A stretch of DNA of 64,000 nt from Thalassobacillus devorans (GCF_011761345.1 NZ_JAASRY010000003.1:124001-188000); one strand, 5' to 3'. Positions 52,497-62,460 are shown, numbered from the stretch's first letter. Notes: generated by a model not told the origin, from the letters alone. Made by a program: numbers and translations.

Positions 52497-53597
52497 TCAG
52501 GGATTGATTTTATGACGGAGAAAGGCGATTCCGATCAATAGGACTGGCAGTATGATTTGCAGCGGGACATGGACATACATGGGAACAATTTCTAAACCAA
52601 CAAAGATGTGTCTCACATAATCATGGCTGATCATATAAGTAATAATGATCAGAATGATTCCCGCTCCGCTAACGAGCCATATGCGCTTCGATCGGGGGAT
52701 GAGAAAAGTTTCATGCATGCCAATGATAGCGGCATGAAAAAATAGGGCGATTTTAAAAAAGCCTAAAACAATCATCGTTATAATGACAAGCGGGTCCATC
52801 CTTTGGATGATGTCCTGGATATTGACGAGTGATATCGTTTCTAACAAAGGGATCGTCAATAATTTGGCTGTTTCCGCTCCGTGGACAGCTAAAATCGTTA
52901 CCTGTGTAATAGTTAGAATAATTCCGCTCATAATAACACCCATAATCCCAACCCTCGTTATGTTTGTGGAACCAGCCAGGTAAGGGAAGAACATCAGGAA
53001 GACGATTAACTCACCGAAAGGGAATGTCAATCCCTGCGGGAACGTCGTATCGATAATCGGTTTCCAGCCTTTATCCAGGATGGGCTGCAGGTTTCTGAAA
53101 TCAGGCAGCCCATCAATATAGACAAAGAAAAGAAACAAGCCGCCAAAAACAATGACCCATGGGAATAACACTTCCGCCGTCCGAGCGAGCACCTCTATCC
53201 CCAAGTAAGAGGCGATACCTACCATAAGCGTGAAGGCCCCTGCTACCACAAGTAAAGGAGTCCCTTGCAATATCGTCAATTGCAGGAGGTTGCTGAAATC
53301 ACCAAGCACCCTGGCTGCAATATAAAAAAAGTAACCAATGTACACGATGGCAATCAGAAAACCGATTACAGGCCCGGTGATTTTTCGAACAGCCTGTGTC
53401 AGCAGGAGTGTGGGATGATAACTGGATAAATGGGTATACAAGACATACAAGGCGATTCCACCAAGCGTGCTCATAATAATCACGAGCCATGAACTGTTTC
53501 CCGCTTCGAAGGTGAAGCCGAGAACGACAGCACTGCCCAGTTCCAATAAAAGAATCATGATGAATAATTGCAATCCATTGATTTTTTCCGTCACCAT
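52497..53597 (-). CDS. spore germination receptor B subunit (second copy)
   Basis: 366 aa, ten membrane segments, GerAB/APC-type permease fold. Starts MVTEKINGLQLFIMILLLEL with the typical SAVVLGF-like TM1. Strong AGGAGGGGG before ATG. Last gene of the ger operon, 21 bases behind another B subunit. B subunits carry the germinant pocket, so a second copy may widen specificity. Confidence 0.9.
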   Translation of the reverse strand: MVTEKINGLQLFIMILLLELGSAVVLGFTFEAGNSSWLVIIMSTLGGIALYVLYTHLSSYHPTLLLTQAVRKITGPVIGFLIAIVYIGYFFYIAARVLGDFSNLLQLTILQGTPLLVVAGAFTLMVGIASYLGIEVLARTAEVLFPWVIVFGGLFLFFVYIDGLPDFRNLQPILDKGWKPIIDTTFPQGLTFPFGELIVFLMFFPYLAGSTNITRVGIMGVIMSGIILTITQVTILAVHGAETAKLLTIPLLETISLVNIQDIIQRMDPLVIITMIVLGFFKIALFFHAAIIGMHETFLIPRSKRIWLVSGAGIILIIITYMISHDYVRHIFVGLEIVPMYVHVPLQIILPVLLIGIAFLRHKINP

Positions 53598-53618
53598 CGT
53601 GCCCCCCCTCCTATATGT

Positions 53619-54719
53619 TTATTTTTTCCCCTTGATTCCCAGGACCCTTCCGATAAGCGATAACAACAGCGGATAGACGATTCCAAAAGTTAAGGCAAAC
53701 CATAACCATGTCGATTCATTCCATTCATTTGCGTAGGTAGTACTTGGGTAGACAATCAGAGATAAAGCAACCGTAAGCATTCCCATCGGCACGGTTATCG
53801 TGCGGTACGTATTGAGATTCAATACCTGTGCTAAGACCGTTACAGAAGCATAAAAGTATAAGGATAATTTAAAAAAAATGGTAAGCAGCCAGGAAACAGC
53901 GATTACGACTTCTGCCCGTTGAATCAACCCTTCGACATTCAGGCTTTTTGCTACAACATAAGTCGGATATGTCTGATTGGCTGTAATTTCTACACCGAGG
54001 ACAGTTATGGTGATGAAAGTAATTGCGATAATGAATGTGCCAGCAATCAAGTAGCTGACCATCACCTTAGGAAGGACTCGCTTCTTGTTGGTTACCAGCT
54101 TAGGAAAAACCATGAACAAAACAATTAAAGGCAGCAGTGAAACACTGGTATCAAAAATTGCTCCTTCCAATATTGGCTTGAATCCTCCATCCAGCATTGG
54201 CTGGATATGTTCAATTTTTATAGATGGCACACTGAAAATATAAATAATAAGCAGCAATGTAACAATGTAAGGGAAAAATATTTCCACTGTCCGGCATATC
54301 ACTTCAATACCGAGCAATACACCATATACAACGGACCCCATTAGTAAGAAATGAAGGAACATCATTGGTGTTTCCGGCATAATTTGGGTGACAAGAAAAT
54401 TACCGATTACCCATAAGACGGTTGCTGCTGATATCAGGGAAAAACAGGCGAACAACAGAGCAGCCAATTTCCCCAGCCACTTCCCAAGTACCTGCTCACT
54501 GATGTCGACCAGGTTACTAGTTGGGAACTGACGACTGACTGACCAGAAAAACACGAGGATCACCAAACCGATCACTACCGATAAAATAGCGCTTAACCAT
54601 GCATCATTTCCGGCATAGGCAGCCAAGCTGGCCGGAGAGAGAAGGATGGAAGTACCGATGGTAAAGAGGATGATCAATAAATTGAACTGTCGTAGTGTGA
54701 TTTTCTCATTTAATTCCAT
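53619..54719 (-). CDS. spore germination receptor B subunit (first copy)
   Basis: 366 aa, ten membrane segments, same length as the next copy but clearly divergent (starts MELNEKITLRQFNLLIILFT). GGAGGG upstream. Inner-membrane germinant-sensing permease-like subunit of a GerA-type receptor. Confidence 0.9.
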   Translation of the reverse strand: MELNEKITLRQFNLLIILFTIGTSILLSPASLAAYAGNDAWLSAILSVVIGLVILVFFWSVSRQFPTSNLVDISEQVLGKWLGKLAALLFACFSLISAATVLWVIGNFLVTQIMPETPMMFLHFLLMGSVVYGVLLGIEVICRTVEIFFPYIVTLLLIIYIFSVPSIKIEHIQPMLDGGFKPILEGAIFDTSVSLLPLIVLFMVFPKLVTNKKRVLPKVMVSYLIAGTFIIAITFITITVLGVEITANQTYPTYVVAKSLNVEGLIQRAEVVIAVSWLLTIFFKLSLYFYASVTVLAQVLNLNTYRTITVPMGMLTVALSLIVYPSTTYANEWNESTWLWFALTFGIVYPLLLSLIGRVLGIKGKK

Positions 54720-54737
54720 TTCCTTCCCTCCAATCTA

Positions 54738-54965
54738 TCAAGAGAATAATTGTTGATATAACTTACTTAATGGCTGATATATATAGGAAATACCATCAAG
54801 TGGATTAGGAACAGGAATGTGGAAGCGGTATAAAGTAATGATCGTCATTGCAACTGCCCATACACAGGCATAGACGATCAGATCCTTCCACAACCCTGTG
54901 CTGTGTAATTTCTTAATTCCTAAACCCGCCCATATCAGTAGAGCAGTAAAAGAAATAGCCCACAT
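54738..54965 (-). CDS. small germination-operon membrane protein (D-subunit-like)
   Basis: 75 aa, two membrane segments (about 2-18 and 28-46). It starts three bases after the gerC-type stop with GGAGGGG in front. Its size and place between C and B match the small D subunits found in some Bacillus ger operons, which modulate germination. Confidence 0.75.
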   Translation of the reverse strand: MWAISFTALLIWAGLGIKKLHSTGLWKDLIVYACVWAVAMTIITLYRFHIPVPNPLDGISYIYQPLSKLYQQLFS

Positions 54966-54968
54966 GAA

Positions 54969-56174
54969 TTACCCCTCCACATCCTTTTGGTAGGAATCGA
55001 CGATGGTTCCTGTTCGTTTGACTTTTACAGTAGTCTTCACTTCCGTTTCTACCTCAGGAAAAATGTTGTCCCATTCATTCTTTATTGATTTCCAATAGGT
55101 TTTATCTTCCCGGTGTATCAGGTCGCCAAATCCGAGTACGTCGCTCTGTAAGTCTTGCTGAAGTACCTGGATGGTCCGTTTAGCAAGAGTTGTCACATGT
55201 TCCTCGAATTGTTTTTCTACCTGACGGATGGTTGCTGTTTTGGATAAATCCAGTTGGCATTCTACTTCAGCTATGCCTGCTTCTATCTGGATATTGATGG
55301 ATACTCTCGGCTGATTACTGGTGATGGCAGCTTCCAGCTTACTAGTCGAATCAAATACTTCTAACGTAATCCCGCCCTTTTCGTCATTGTCACAAGGCGC
55401 GTATTCAGCCGTGTTTTTGACGTTATCGGTAATATAGTTATAACCTTTGCTTTGGTTTTCATTTAGCCAGCCGACGAGGTGGTCTTTTCTGAAAACTGCC
55501 AGTCCATCAATTGCGAAATTGGCAGGGGAATCGACCTGTTCGACGTTAGTCAGATGATTCCCCTGCTCAGGATCACCAATGATTCTTATACCAGATAGTG
55601 TTGGGTTGTTCCCTTCCGAAAGCATTGCATTTAGCACATCACCGATTTTTACCGCTTCGATAGGGGCCCAACTATCCTCCCCGCTTTTAATCGAAGAAAA
55701 AGCCTTTTCTGCCGGGATTCGTTCTAAGGGTGTTAAGATTTTCATTAACTCTTCTGCTTCCACTCCTTGAGCGACAGTCAAATGAAAATCCGTCCTCATT
55801 TCATGATCCCGAGATAAAAAATCAAGCGTTTTTCCGATTCCTTCTTTCGCCATTTCCTCCCCTAACACGATTTCCCGGACATGAGACAAGTAGACTCGCC
55901 GCGGAGCAAGCGTCATCAGCTTTCTAATCGTTTCGAAAATAGAATTTCCAACAGCGGTATAAGTGGAAACAGCTGTACGAGTGGTCATCTCCTTCGAAGC
56001 AACCTCGCTCGGGTTGATCACCTGGACCGTCACTTTATACTGTTCTTCCTGTCGGTCAATCCCAATTGCTGTGACAATCCCTATTTCATTTAATTCTCGC
56101 TTGCTCCAGCAGCCGGATAATAAAAGAGCGCATAAACTTAACAACGCCAGTTTCAGTAATATGGTTCGTTTCAT
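54969..56174 (-). CDS. spore germination receptor C subunit (lipoprotein)
   Basis: 401 aa. Lipoprotein signal ending LLLSGCW with Cys22, then the Ger(x)C signature KRELNEIGIVTAIGIDRQEEQYKVTVQVINP. C-terminal domain contains DVLGFGDLIHREDKTYWKSI. Overlaps the A-subunit gene by four bases (ATGA). Anchored to the outer face of the spore inner membrane. Confidence 0.92.
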   Translation of the reverse strand: MKRTILLKLALLSLCALLLSGCWSKRELNEIGIVTAIGIDRQEEQYKVTVQVINPSEVASKEMTTRTAVSTYTAVGNSIFETIRKLMTLAPRRVYLSHVREIVLGEEMAKEGIGKTLDFLSRDHEMRTDFHLTVAQGVEAEELMKILTPLERIPAEKAFSSIKSGEDSWAPIEAVKIGDVLNAMLSEGNNPTLSGIRIIGDPEQGNHLTNVEQVDSPANFAIDGLAVFRKDHLVGWLNENQSKGYNYITDNVKNTAEYAPCDNDEKGGITLEVFDSTSKLEAAITSNQPRVSINIQIEAGIAEVECQLDLSKTATIRQVEKQFEEHVTTLAKRTIQVLQQDLQSDVLGFGDLIHREDKTYWKSIKNEWDNIFPEVETEVKTTVKVKRTGTIVDSYQKDVEG

Positions 56175-57754
56175 TTTTGTTTCTTCCTTTTCTTCCGTCT
56201 AGAACGCTTGGGAGGTTTCGGCGCCTCCACATCTTCACGAGTTATGTTCTGCTGGGTGACCAGGCGCGGCCGGGTAGTGAGTTTCCACCGTGGAAACCGG
56301 AGAATGGCATCTTTCTGGTCTGATACTATGAATGGTGCCATTGGCGTGAGGTAAGGAACCCCGAAAGAACGCAGGCTTGCCAGGTGCAGGGTCAAAATGA
56401 TCAAACCAAGGAGTATTCCGAACAGCCCGAGTGTAGCCGCCAGAATCATAAACCCAAAACGGAGCATCCGGATTGAAATCGCAAAGTTAAAGCTGGGAGA
56501 AACAAAGCTCGAAATCGCTGTCAACGACACGACAATAACCATGGCTGACGATACGATGCCAGCTTCAACCGCTGCCTGTCCAAGTACCAATGCTCCAACA
56601 ATAGAAATTGCGGAACCCACTGCCTTCGGAAGGCGCACCCCCGCTTCTCTTAGGATTTCAAACGTGATTTCCATCAATAAGGCTTCGACAAAAGCAGGAA
56701 ATGGCACACCTTCCCTTTGGGCCGATAAACTGACCAGCAACGATGTTGGAATCATTTCCTGATGATAAGTAGTCAAAGCGATATAGGCAGATGGCGTTAG
56801 CAAAGCTAGAAAGAAGGCCAAATAACGAATCAAACGGATGAGTGTTGAGAAGTCAGCCCGCTGGAAGTAATCTTCTGCTGACTGAAAAAAATTCACGAAT
56901 AAGGCCGGAACAAGCAGAACGAATGGCGATCCATCCACAATGATGGCAATCCTTCCTTCAAGGAGGCCGCCTGCAATGGTGTCTGGACGTTCACTGTTAT
57001 ACACCGTTGGGAAAGGGGTATACGTTTCATCCTGAATCAATTCTTCTACATAGCCGCTATCTAAAATGGCATCAATATCAATCTTGTTTAAACGGTGAGT
57101 TACTTCCTTAACGACTTTTTCATCAGCTACCCCATGCAGGTAAACGACCGCAACATCTGTCTTACTTTTAGTTCCAATCGGCTTGGTACTAATCCAGAGG
57201 TTTGGATCTTTAATTCTTCTCCTCAGGAGAGCCGTGTTGGTCCGTAAATTCTCCGTAAACCCTTCCTTCGGTCCACGTACAACCGACTGAGTCGACGGCT
57301 CCTCGACGGATCTTGACTCCCACTCCCTCGTATCAATCGCCATCGCCTCACTGGAACCATCCAGCATGACGACGGTATCTCCGGATAAAACATGGTTGAA
57401 CAGTTTTTCTGTGGTGTCGATATCGGTGATGTTTCCGCCTGTCATCGCAAAGTCTTTGATAAGTTGATAATTATCTTTTTCTATCGTATCAAGAGGGGTC
57501 TGCCTGATTTGCACCATTAACGTATCCAGCACAAAATCGTGAACAATCGTGTCGTTCACAAGTCCGGAAGTATAAAGGACGGCGATATCGATGGAGCCAG
57601 TCTGCCCCGCTTTGAACGTACGGATAACGATGTCGGTACTTTCGCCAAGCGTCTGCTTGAATTGCTCGAGATTATTCTGAAGAGTTTTATCAAGCTTTTT
57701 ACTGGAAGTTTGCTCCTCGGGGGTTTGGCGTTTACGACGGGAAAATCTTGACAT
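56171..57754 (-). CDS. spore germination receptor A subunit
   Basis: 527 aa from the ATG at 57754 (AGGGG upstream). Hydrophilic N-domain (about 20-290) with FVLDTLMVQIRQT and GDTVVMLDGSSEAMAIDTREWESRSVEEP, then five or six membrane segments (about 300-470) including PFPAFVEALLMEITFEILREAGVRLP, and a basic tail KRSRRKKRKKQK. First gene of the A-C-D-B-B operon; probably forespore-expressed, though I did not assign a sigma-G promoter. Confidence 0.93.
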   Translation of the reverse strand: MSRFSRRKRQTPEEQTSSKKLDKTLQNNLEQFKQTLGESTDIVIRTFKAGQTGSIDIAVLYTSGLVNDTIVHDFVLDTLMVQIRQTPLDTIEKDNYQLIKDFAMTGGNITDIDTTEKLFNHVLSGDTVVMLDGSSEAMAIDTREWESRSVEEPSTQSVVRGPKEGFTENLRTNTALLRRRIKDPNLWISTKPIGTKSKTDVAVVYLHGVADEKVVKEVTHRLNKIDIDAILDSGYVEELIQDETYTPFPTVYNSERPDTIAGGLLEGRIAIIVDGSPFVLLVPALFVNFFQSAEDYFQRADFSTLIRLIRYLAFFLALLTPSAYIALTTYHQEMIPTSLLVSLSAQREGVPFPAFVEALLMEITFEILREAGVRLPKAVGSAISIVGALVLGQAAVEAGIVSSAMVIVVSLTAISSFVSPSFNFAISIRMLRFGFMILAATLGLFGILLGLIILTLHLASLRSFGVPYLTPMAPFIVSDQKDAILRFPRWKLTTRPRLVTQQNITREDVEAPKPPKRSRRKKRKKQK

Positions 57755-57875
57755 GATAAGCAACCCCTACATTATTAGTTCTAGTTTCTCTCTCACCATC
57801 CTTACCATCTTTTTATAAAGCTATACTATAAACTAGTAATAACCATATCCTGTAAATTGATAGAAAAGCGCATAA

Positions 57876-57900
57876 AAAAAATGCCCTGCAGAGGAGGGCA
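57876..57900 (-). terminator. rho-independent terminator
   Basis: ATGCCCT/AGGGCAT stem with T8 on the minus strand, directly after the YqjF-like gene. Confidence 0.8.
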
Positions 57901-58638
57901 TCAGGTTACCTTTTTTAATGGCCAGAGAAGAACTCGCCGTGAATAAGCATAATGATAAACGGGTTCGCCAGAGAAGGAAGACGGAGGCAGGAAAGAGGTG
58001 AGGGTTTCCGTGTCGATGTTAGCGGAAGCGTCCTGGACTTCCCAGGGAAGGTGATGGATGTCGCCTTGTATTAACCCGTTCCCCTTCTTTTGCCAAAATA
58101 CGTAGCGTTCCAGCAGCCAATGGGGAAGATTTCCTTGTTCAGGCGAGTAAGTCTTCGAGACAGGATGGTAGCTTCCCTCGAAGTCTCCTGTTGCTGCTTT
58201 TTTTCGTATGCTCCGGTAATTGTAATGACCGGCTGTTTTTTTCATTTCCATATCCGCGTAATAGTAAGGCAGGGAGAAAGTTTTTGCTCCAAGAACGGCC
58301 GGCAGCAGGTTCGCATCTAAACTGAAAAAATAGACACCTGGCTGTCCATGGTATTTCACATACGTCCGGACATTCAGTTCTAAATAAGAACGCAAAAAAG
58401 GAATTTCCGGCATCCCCCTGGCATGCATCCCAGTCACTTCAAACGGGACAATACTGATCCATGCCTCACCGTCATACGTATCAAGCTCCAATTGCTGCGG
58501 CAGCAACGGTTCGATTTTTTGTTTGGTGATGGGTACATGCATAAAAAGCAGATGGCCCCACTTCTGAGTCAGCAGCCACGGCCGGGCAGGGAGAGGAGTC
58601 TCGCGATGGCTCGTCTGTTGCAAAATATCCTGATACAT
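57901..58638 (-). CDS. DUF2071 protein (YqjF-like)
   Basis: 245 aa from the ATG at 58638 with GAAAGG upstream. Signature RPWLLTQKWGHLLFMHVPI, then EAWISIVPFEVTGMHARGMPEIPFLRSYLELNVRTYV and the C-terminal YAYSRRVLLWPLKKV. Acetoacetate-decarboxylase-like fold family; role unknown. Confidence 0.88.
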   Translation of the reverse strand: MYQDILQQTSHRETPLPARPWLLTQKWGHLLFMHVPITKQKIEPLLPQQLELDTYDGEAWISIVPFEVTGMHARGMPEIPFLRSYLELNVRTYVKYHGQPGVYFFSLDANLLPAVLGAKTFSLPYYYADMEMKKTAGHYNYRSIRKKAATGDFEGSYHPVSKTYSPEQGNLPHWLLERYVFWQKKGNGLIQGDIHHLPWEVQDASANIDTETLTSFLPPSSFSGEPVYHYAYSRRVLLWPLKKVT

Positions 58639-58884
58639 GCCTATCATCCTTTCTGGAAAGCTTTTCTATCCACTACCCGAATAATGAATAGTATCAAACA
58701 GAGTGAAGTGTGCTACGGAATTCGGACCGATTAAATGAGCGACATTTCCCGTTAAAATACCGTCACACGTTTTATATCATCCTTTTTTCCCAAATCTGCC
58801 AAATCATGTTTATCATTATGGCCAAGGTGCAATGAAAAGAATAACACCCCAAGAAACTAAACTAATTCAGGAGGTATGATCAAC

Positions 58885-59067
58885 ATGGCAAATAACAAGC
58901 ATAAAACAGGCGAAAAAGCACCAGAAGGCGGCACGTACAAAGTAGAAAGTCTCGTGAATGGCGGGGACGCCAGCAAGGATGATACATCTATTAAATTAGA
59001 AAAAGGTGAACAGTTCCCTCCTTCTACTGAAACAGGCGAAGCAGCTTATTGGACAAAAACTTCATAA
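58885..59067 (+). CDS. YjzC-like small protein
   Basis: 60 aa from the ATG at 58885; AGGAGG is correctly spaced for it and too close to the ATG three codons upstream. Hydrophilic: HKTGEKAPEGGTYKVESLVNG and IKLEKGEQFPPS match the YjzC family. Function unknown. Confidence 0.8.
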   Translation: MANNKHKTGEKAPEGGTYKVESLVNGGDASKDDTSIKLEKGEQFPPSTETGEAAYWTKTS

Positions 59068-59078
59068 TCTATAGTCAG

Positions 59079-59110
59079 GCAGCCTCCTGGATTTCAGGAA
59101 GGCTGCTTTA
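59079..59110 (+). terminator. rho-independent terminator
   Basis: GCAGCCTCCTG paired with CAGGAAGGCTGC, then TTTATT. Confidence 0.8.
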
Positions 59111-59164
59111 TTATTTAGCAGGTAATGGTAAAATATAGATAATTTTAACAGGGAGGGACTGTCT

Positions 59165-60163
59165 ATGAGCAACCTGACAACTCGGGAGCGTGTATTGGTT
59201 TTGAAAAGCGTACTCGAAAAATATACAGATGATGAAAATGAACTGACATTAAGTGAAATTGCCGACCATCTGCATAAAGAATTCGACCAAAACTACGATT
59301 TTAATAAACGTTTAATCAAAGAAGACCTCAACACGTTCGAAGCCTCCAACGTCATCGATCTGATCGTCAACCAGGAAATGAACGGCAAGCCGAAGTATTA
59401 CAGCTTTCAGAACCGGCTGTTTGAAATTCAGGAGCTTCGCCTTTTGAGTGACGCCGTTGTTTCCGCAAGATTCATTACGAAAAAGGAAAAAGAGCTGCTG
59501 ATCGATAAAATTAAACAGCTGACCAGCGAGAATCTCGCCGCCAAACTGGAGAACCAGATACATATCGACCACGAAACGGCACACAGCCAGTCCAGCAAGG
59601 TGAAATATGCCATTTACAATATGCATAACGCCATCAATGATCATAAAGCGATCAAATTCCAATACGGCCGCTACAACGTAAAAAAAGAATTTGTCCTGAG
59701 CAGAAACGGCAAAACCTATCACCTGCACCCATATTCTTTAGTATGGAACCGTGACTATTACTATTTGATCGGCTGGTCGCCGGAACATAAGGACCTCCGT
59801 CACTTCCGTATCGACAGGATCGTCAAGCTGCAGATTACCGACGAAGTATTTGAGCAGCGGGAAGATTTCGACGTTTCGCAGTACACTCACCAGCTCTTTC
59901 ACATGTTCACGGGTACAGAACAATGGATCGAAATCAAATTCGCCGATCATCTGATCAACGTCATTGTCGACCGGTTCGGTAAAAATGTTCCCATCAAAGA
60001 AGGTGATGACGGCTATTTCACATTGAAAACAAAAGCGGTGCTAAGCGATGGCCTCGTCGGCTGGCTCCTGACATGGGGAAGCAGCGCGGAAGTGATCGCC
60101 CCGCCAGAGCTGAAGGATAAAATTAAAGCGGAATCAGAGAAAATGTATAAGCTATACCATTAA
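59165..60163 (+). CDS. WYL-domain transcriptional regulator
   Basis: 332 aa with GGGAGGGAC upstream. N-terminal winged HTH (about 5-80), then a WYL domain (about 145-235) with HAINDHKAIKFQYGRYNVKKEF and LHPYSLVWNRDYYYLIGWSPEHKDLRHFRIDRI, and a WCX extension at the C-terminus. WYL domains bind nucleotides or nucleic acid ends. It stands alone, so no target can be named. Confidence 0.88.
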   Translation: MSNLTTRERVLVLKSVLEKYTDDENELTLSEIADHLHKEFDQNYDFNKRLIKEDLNTFEASNVIDLIVNQEMNGKPKYYSFQNRLFEIQELRLLSDAVVSARFITKKEKELLIDKIKQLTSENLAAKLENQIHIDHETAHSQSSKVKYAIYNMHNAINDHKAIKFQYGRYNVKKEFVLSRNGKTYHLHPYSLVWNRDYYYLIGWSPEHKDLRHFRIDRIVKLQITDEVFEQREDFDVSQYTHQLFHMFTGTEQWIEIKFADHLINVIVDRFGKNVPIKEGDDGYFTLKTKAVLSDGLVGWLLTWGSSAEVIAPPELKDKIKAESEKMYKLYH

Positions 60164-60165
60164 AA

Positions 60166-60198
60166 GGAGGCTCTTATGAAGAGGCTCTTTTTTTATGC
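60166..60198 (+). terminator. rho-independent terminator
   Basis: GGAGGCTCTT/AAGAGGCTCTTT imperfect stem and T7, right after the WYL gene. Confidence 0.7.
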
Positions 60199-60302
60199 CC
60201 TTTCACCCTTTCGTTTTTTTGTGAGGGTCTGTTGCTTGTGCGGTGATACGATTTATTTACAGTAAATCAACATAAAGCTTAACGAAAAGGAGCGTGTCAG
60301 GA

Positions 60303-61055
60303 ATGGCTAAAGAAAAAGTAAAGAAAAGCATTTTAAAACGTTGGTGGTTTTGGGTGGTCGCCGTTATTATCATAATTGCTGTCGCCGGTGGGGGAGAAGA
60401 AGGAGATACGGAAGCACAAGTGGATGAAAACCCTGCCACAGAGGCAAATGCCGAAAAACCGGCTGAGGAATCTGTGGAAGATGAGAATGAATCGTCTGAA
60501 ACAAAGGAATCCGAAGAGCCAGAAGTAGAGGAGACAGCAGCCGAGGAAGAAGTAGAAGAAGAAATTTCTGAACCTGAGCCAGAAACTTATTCTAGTGGAA
60601 TGTACGAAGTTGGGACCGAAATTGAACCGGGGATATATTACAATCCAGATGGCAGCATCTATGCTGAAAGATTAGGAGGGTTCAGCGGTGAACTCGACGA
60701 TATCATTGCAAATGCGAATCCAGATGGACCATATTATATGGAAATTAAAGATTCTGATGCGGCCGTTAGTTTTGGGAATGGCGGCTGGAGATTATTTGAT
60801 GATGTTGAAAAAGAGCGACATGAAATCAAGAAGTCATTTTCAAGTGGAATCTATGTAGTTGGTATAGATATTGAGCCGGGCAAGTACAAACTTGAAGGAG
60901 ACGGCATCTACTGGGCAAGACTAAGTGGCGTAAGCCTGGAATTGAACGATATCATATCTAACGGTAACCCTAGTGGAGGAAGTGCTATTGTAGAGGTTTC
61001 ACCTAATGACTTTGCTTTTGAAGTCAGCGGCGGTGAATGGACCAAAGTAGAATAA
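60303..61055 (+). CDS. membrane-anchored protein with acidic linker and duplicated beta domain
   Basis: 250 aa from the ATG at 60303 with AAAAGGAG upstream. One membrane segment (about 13-29), an extremely Glu-rich linker (30-95), then two copies of a 65-aa unit: SSGMYEVGTEIEPGIYY... to FGNGGW and SSGIYVVGIDIEPGKYKL... to SGGEW. The repeats share V-G-x-[ED]-IEPG-x-Y. I do not know a named domain for them. The topology suggests a surface-exposed binding domain. Confidence 0.75.
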   Translation: MAKEKVKKSILKRWWFWVVAVIIIIAVAGGGEEGDTEAQVDENPATEANAEKPAEESVEDENESSETKESEEPEVEETAAEEEVEEEISEPEPETYSSGMYEVGTEIEPGIYYNPDGSIYAERLGGFSGELDDIIANANPDGPYYMEIKDSDAAVSFGNGGWRLFDDVEKERHEIKKSFSSGIYVVGIDIEPGKYKLEGDGIYWARLSGVSLELNDIISNGNPSGGSAIVEVSPNDFAFEVSGGEWTKVE

Positions 61056-61065
61056 TTGGTACATC

Positions 61066-61104
61066 AAAAAAGGGAGCTTCTCCAATAAGGGAAGCTCCCT
61101 TAAA
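61066..61104. terminator. bidirectional terminator
   Basis: AAGGGAGCTTC/GAAGCTCCCTT stem between the convergent genes ending at 61055 and 61108. Confidence 0.85.
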
Positions 61105-61107
61105 TCA

Positions 61108-62331
61108 TTAGTTTCGATTAGCAATTGTTTCTTTCACTCGTTCACTTTGCTTTCCGGAAAGGAATGGATCCGGAATGTGCGGGCGGTCGACATCAAATGG
61201 AATCGCAGGTGCAACGCTTGGCTGGCCAAGCTGTCCCCACATTCTTTCTTTTGATCCATCGAACGTTCCGGTGGATACAGTACCCATCGGGATCCCGTTG
61301 ATCTCCGCCTGTGAGTCGATCCAGTAGGTACTGTCCGGGCCATCCTGGTCTTCGGATAACTTAATCAAAGTCTGGGAGTCAATTTTTCCTGTGGCCTGTT
61401 CCATCAGGTCGGTGGCACGACTCAATCGTTCTTCAGTCGATACATACCAGCTCCAGTCGTTATCTTTCAGGTTATCCCTATCCAAAGCTTCATATTGTTC
61501 CATACCGTCCAGAATATAATGGTTGGTATGTACCATCACGTCATCTTCTACCCATTGAACAGCGGTTGCTGTATGAGTCGCTTCGACGAATGCCGCATCG
61601 TCACTATCGGCAATCCCATAGTTGGAGCCTGATGAACGTTGGATTTCTTCGATAAAAGCGACAGCATCAGCTGCATCTTCTGTATTTTCTAACGCGAGTC
61701 GGATGACATCAAGGTTCCCATAACCTGGGCCACGGTCCCATGTATCCAGAACGTTGTTCCCAACGGAAACACCATGTTCATTGATTCCCATTGCGATACC
61801 GGTATAGCCCGCGCTTGTGATACCGATGAATTTCTCTCCATCTTCCGGTTCCACTTGAACGACCACTTGCGCCGCTCCACGCATGGCATCGCGGTTTTTA
61901 TGGTAAAAAGCGTTGCCCGATTTTGTCGCATCGCCACTGGCTAAGACAGTGGTGCATCCTTCTGCAAGGACTTCTTCTCCTAAAGCATTAAACGCAAGCA
62001 AGTCATCATAGCTCACACCAGTGCTTTCTGCCATCGCTTTCAGCTGATCGATCTGTTGTGGGTTTTCATTGCTTAAAAATTCTTCGTACGTTGCTGCGGT
62101 TTCAGCATAGTCCATGTCCAGCTGGATAGTTGCAGCCGTCTGCTTGAATAAAGTAACATTCTGCTGGATTTCTTCTTTTGCAAGTTTGCCATACTGCTGT
62201 CCGATTTCCTTGGCATTTCCTTTCAGATAGATGGTCGGATCTTCGTTAGCTTCCGCTCCATCCCCGCCGAATGGAAAAGCAGTCAGCATAAGTACCAAGG
62301 CTATCGCTAACATTTTCATAAAGCCTTTCAT
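61108..62331 (-). CDS. secreted C45-family autoproteolytic hydrolase/acyltransferase
   Basis: 407 aa. Signal peptide (MKGFMKMLAIALVLMLTAFP, cleavage near AEA-NE). Ntn-hydrolase fold with nucleophile Cys126 in EEVLAEGCTTVLASG, where self-cleavage would free the catalytic Cys; FYHKNRDAMRG and EHGVSVGNN are further family motifs (penicillin acyltransferase/choloylglycine-like). It probably cleaves acylated amino compounds outside the cell. Confidence 0.87.
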   Translation of the reverse strand: MKGFMKMLAIALVLMLTAFPFGGDGAEANEDPTIYLKGNAKEIGQQYGKLAKEEIQQNVTLFKQTAATIQLDMDYAETAATYEEFLSNENPQQIDQLKAMAESTGVSYDDLLAFNALGEEVLAEGCTTVLASGDATKSGNAFYHKNRDAMRGAAQVVVQVEPEDGEKFIGITSAGYTGIAMGINEHGVSVGNNVLDTWDRGPGYGNLDVIRLALENTEDAADAVAFIEEIQRSSGSNYGIADSDDAAFVEATHTATAVQWVEDDVMVHTNHYILDGMEQYEALDRDNLKDNDWSWYVSTEERLSRATDLMEQATGKIDSQTLIKLSEDQDGPDSTYWIDSQAEINGIPMGTVSTGTFDGSKERMWGQLGQPSVAPAIPFDVDRPHIPDPFLSGKQSERVKETIANRN

Positions 62332-62460
62332 CTCACCAGTCCCTTCCTGTGAATGTATAATCTATTCTAGTGGTTAATTGGAGAGATGGAAGGCTTCTGG
62401 TACAAAATCTACCAATCGTTCTATAAAGATAGTACTTTTTTAGGGAGGGTTTGGTTTGCC

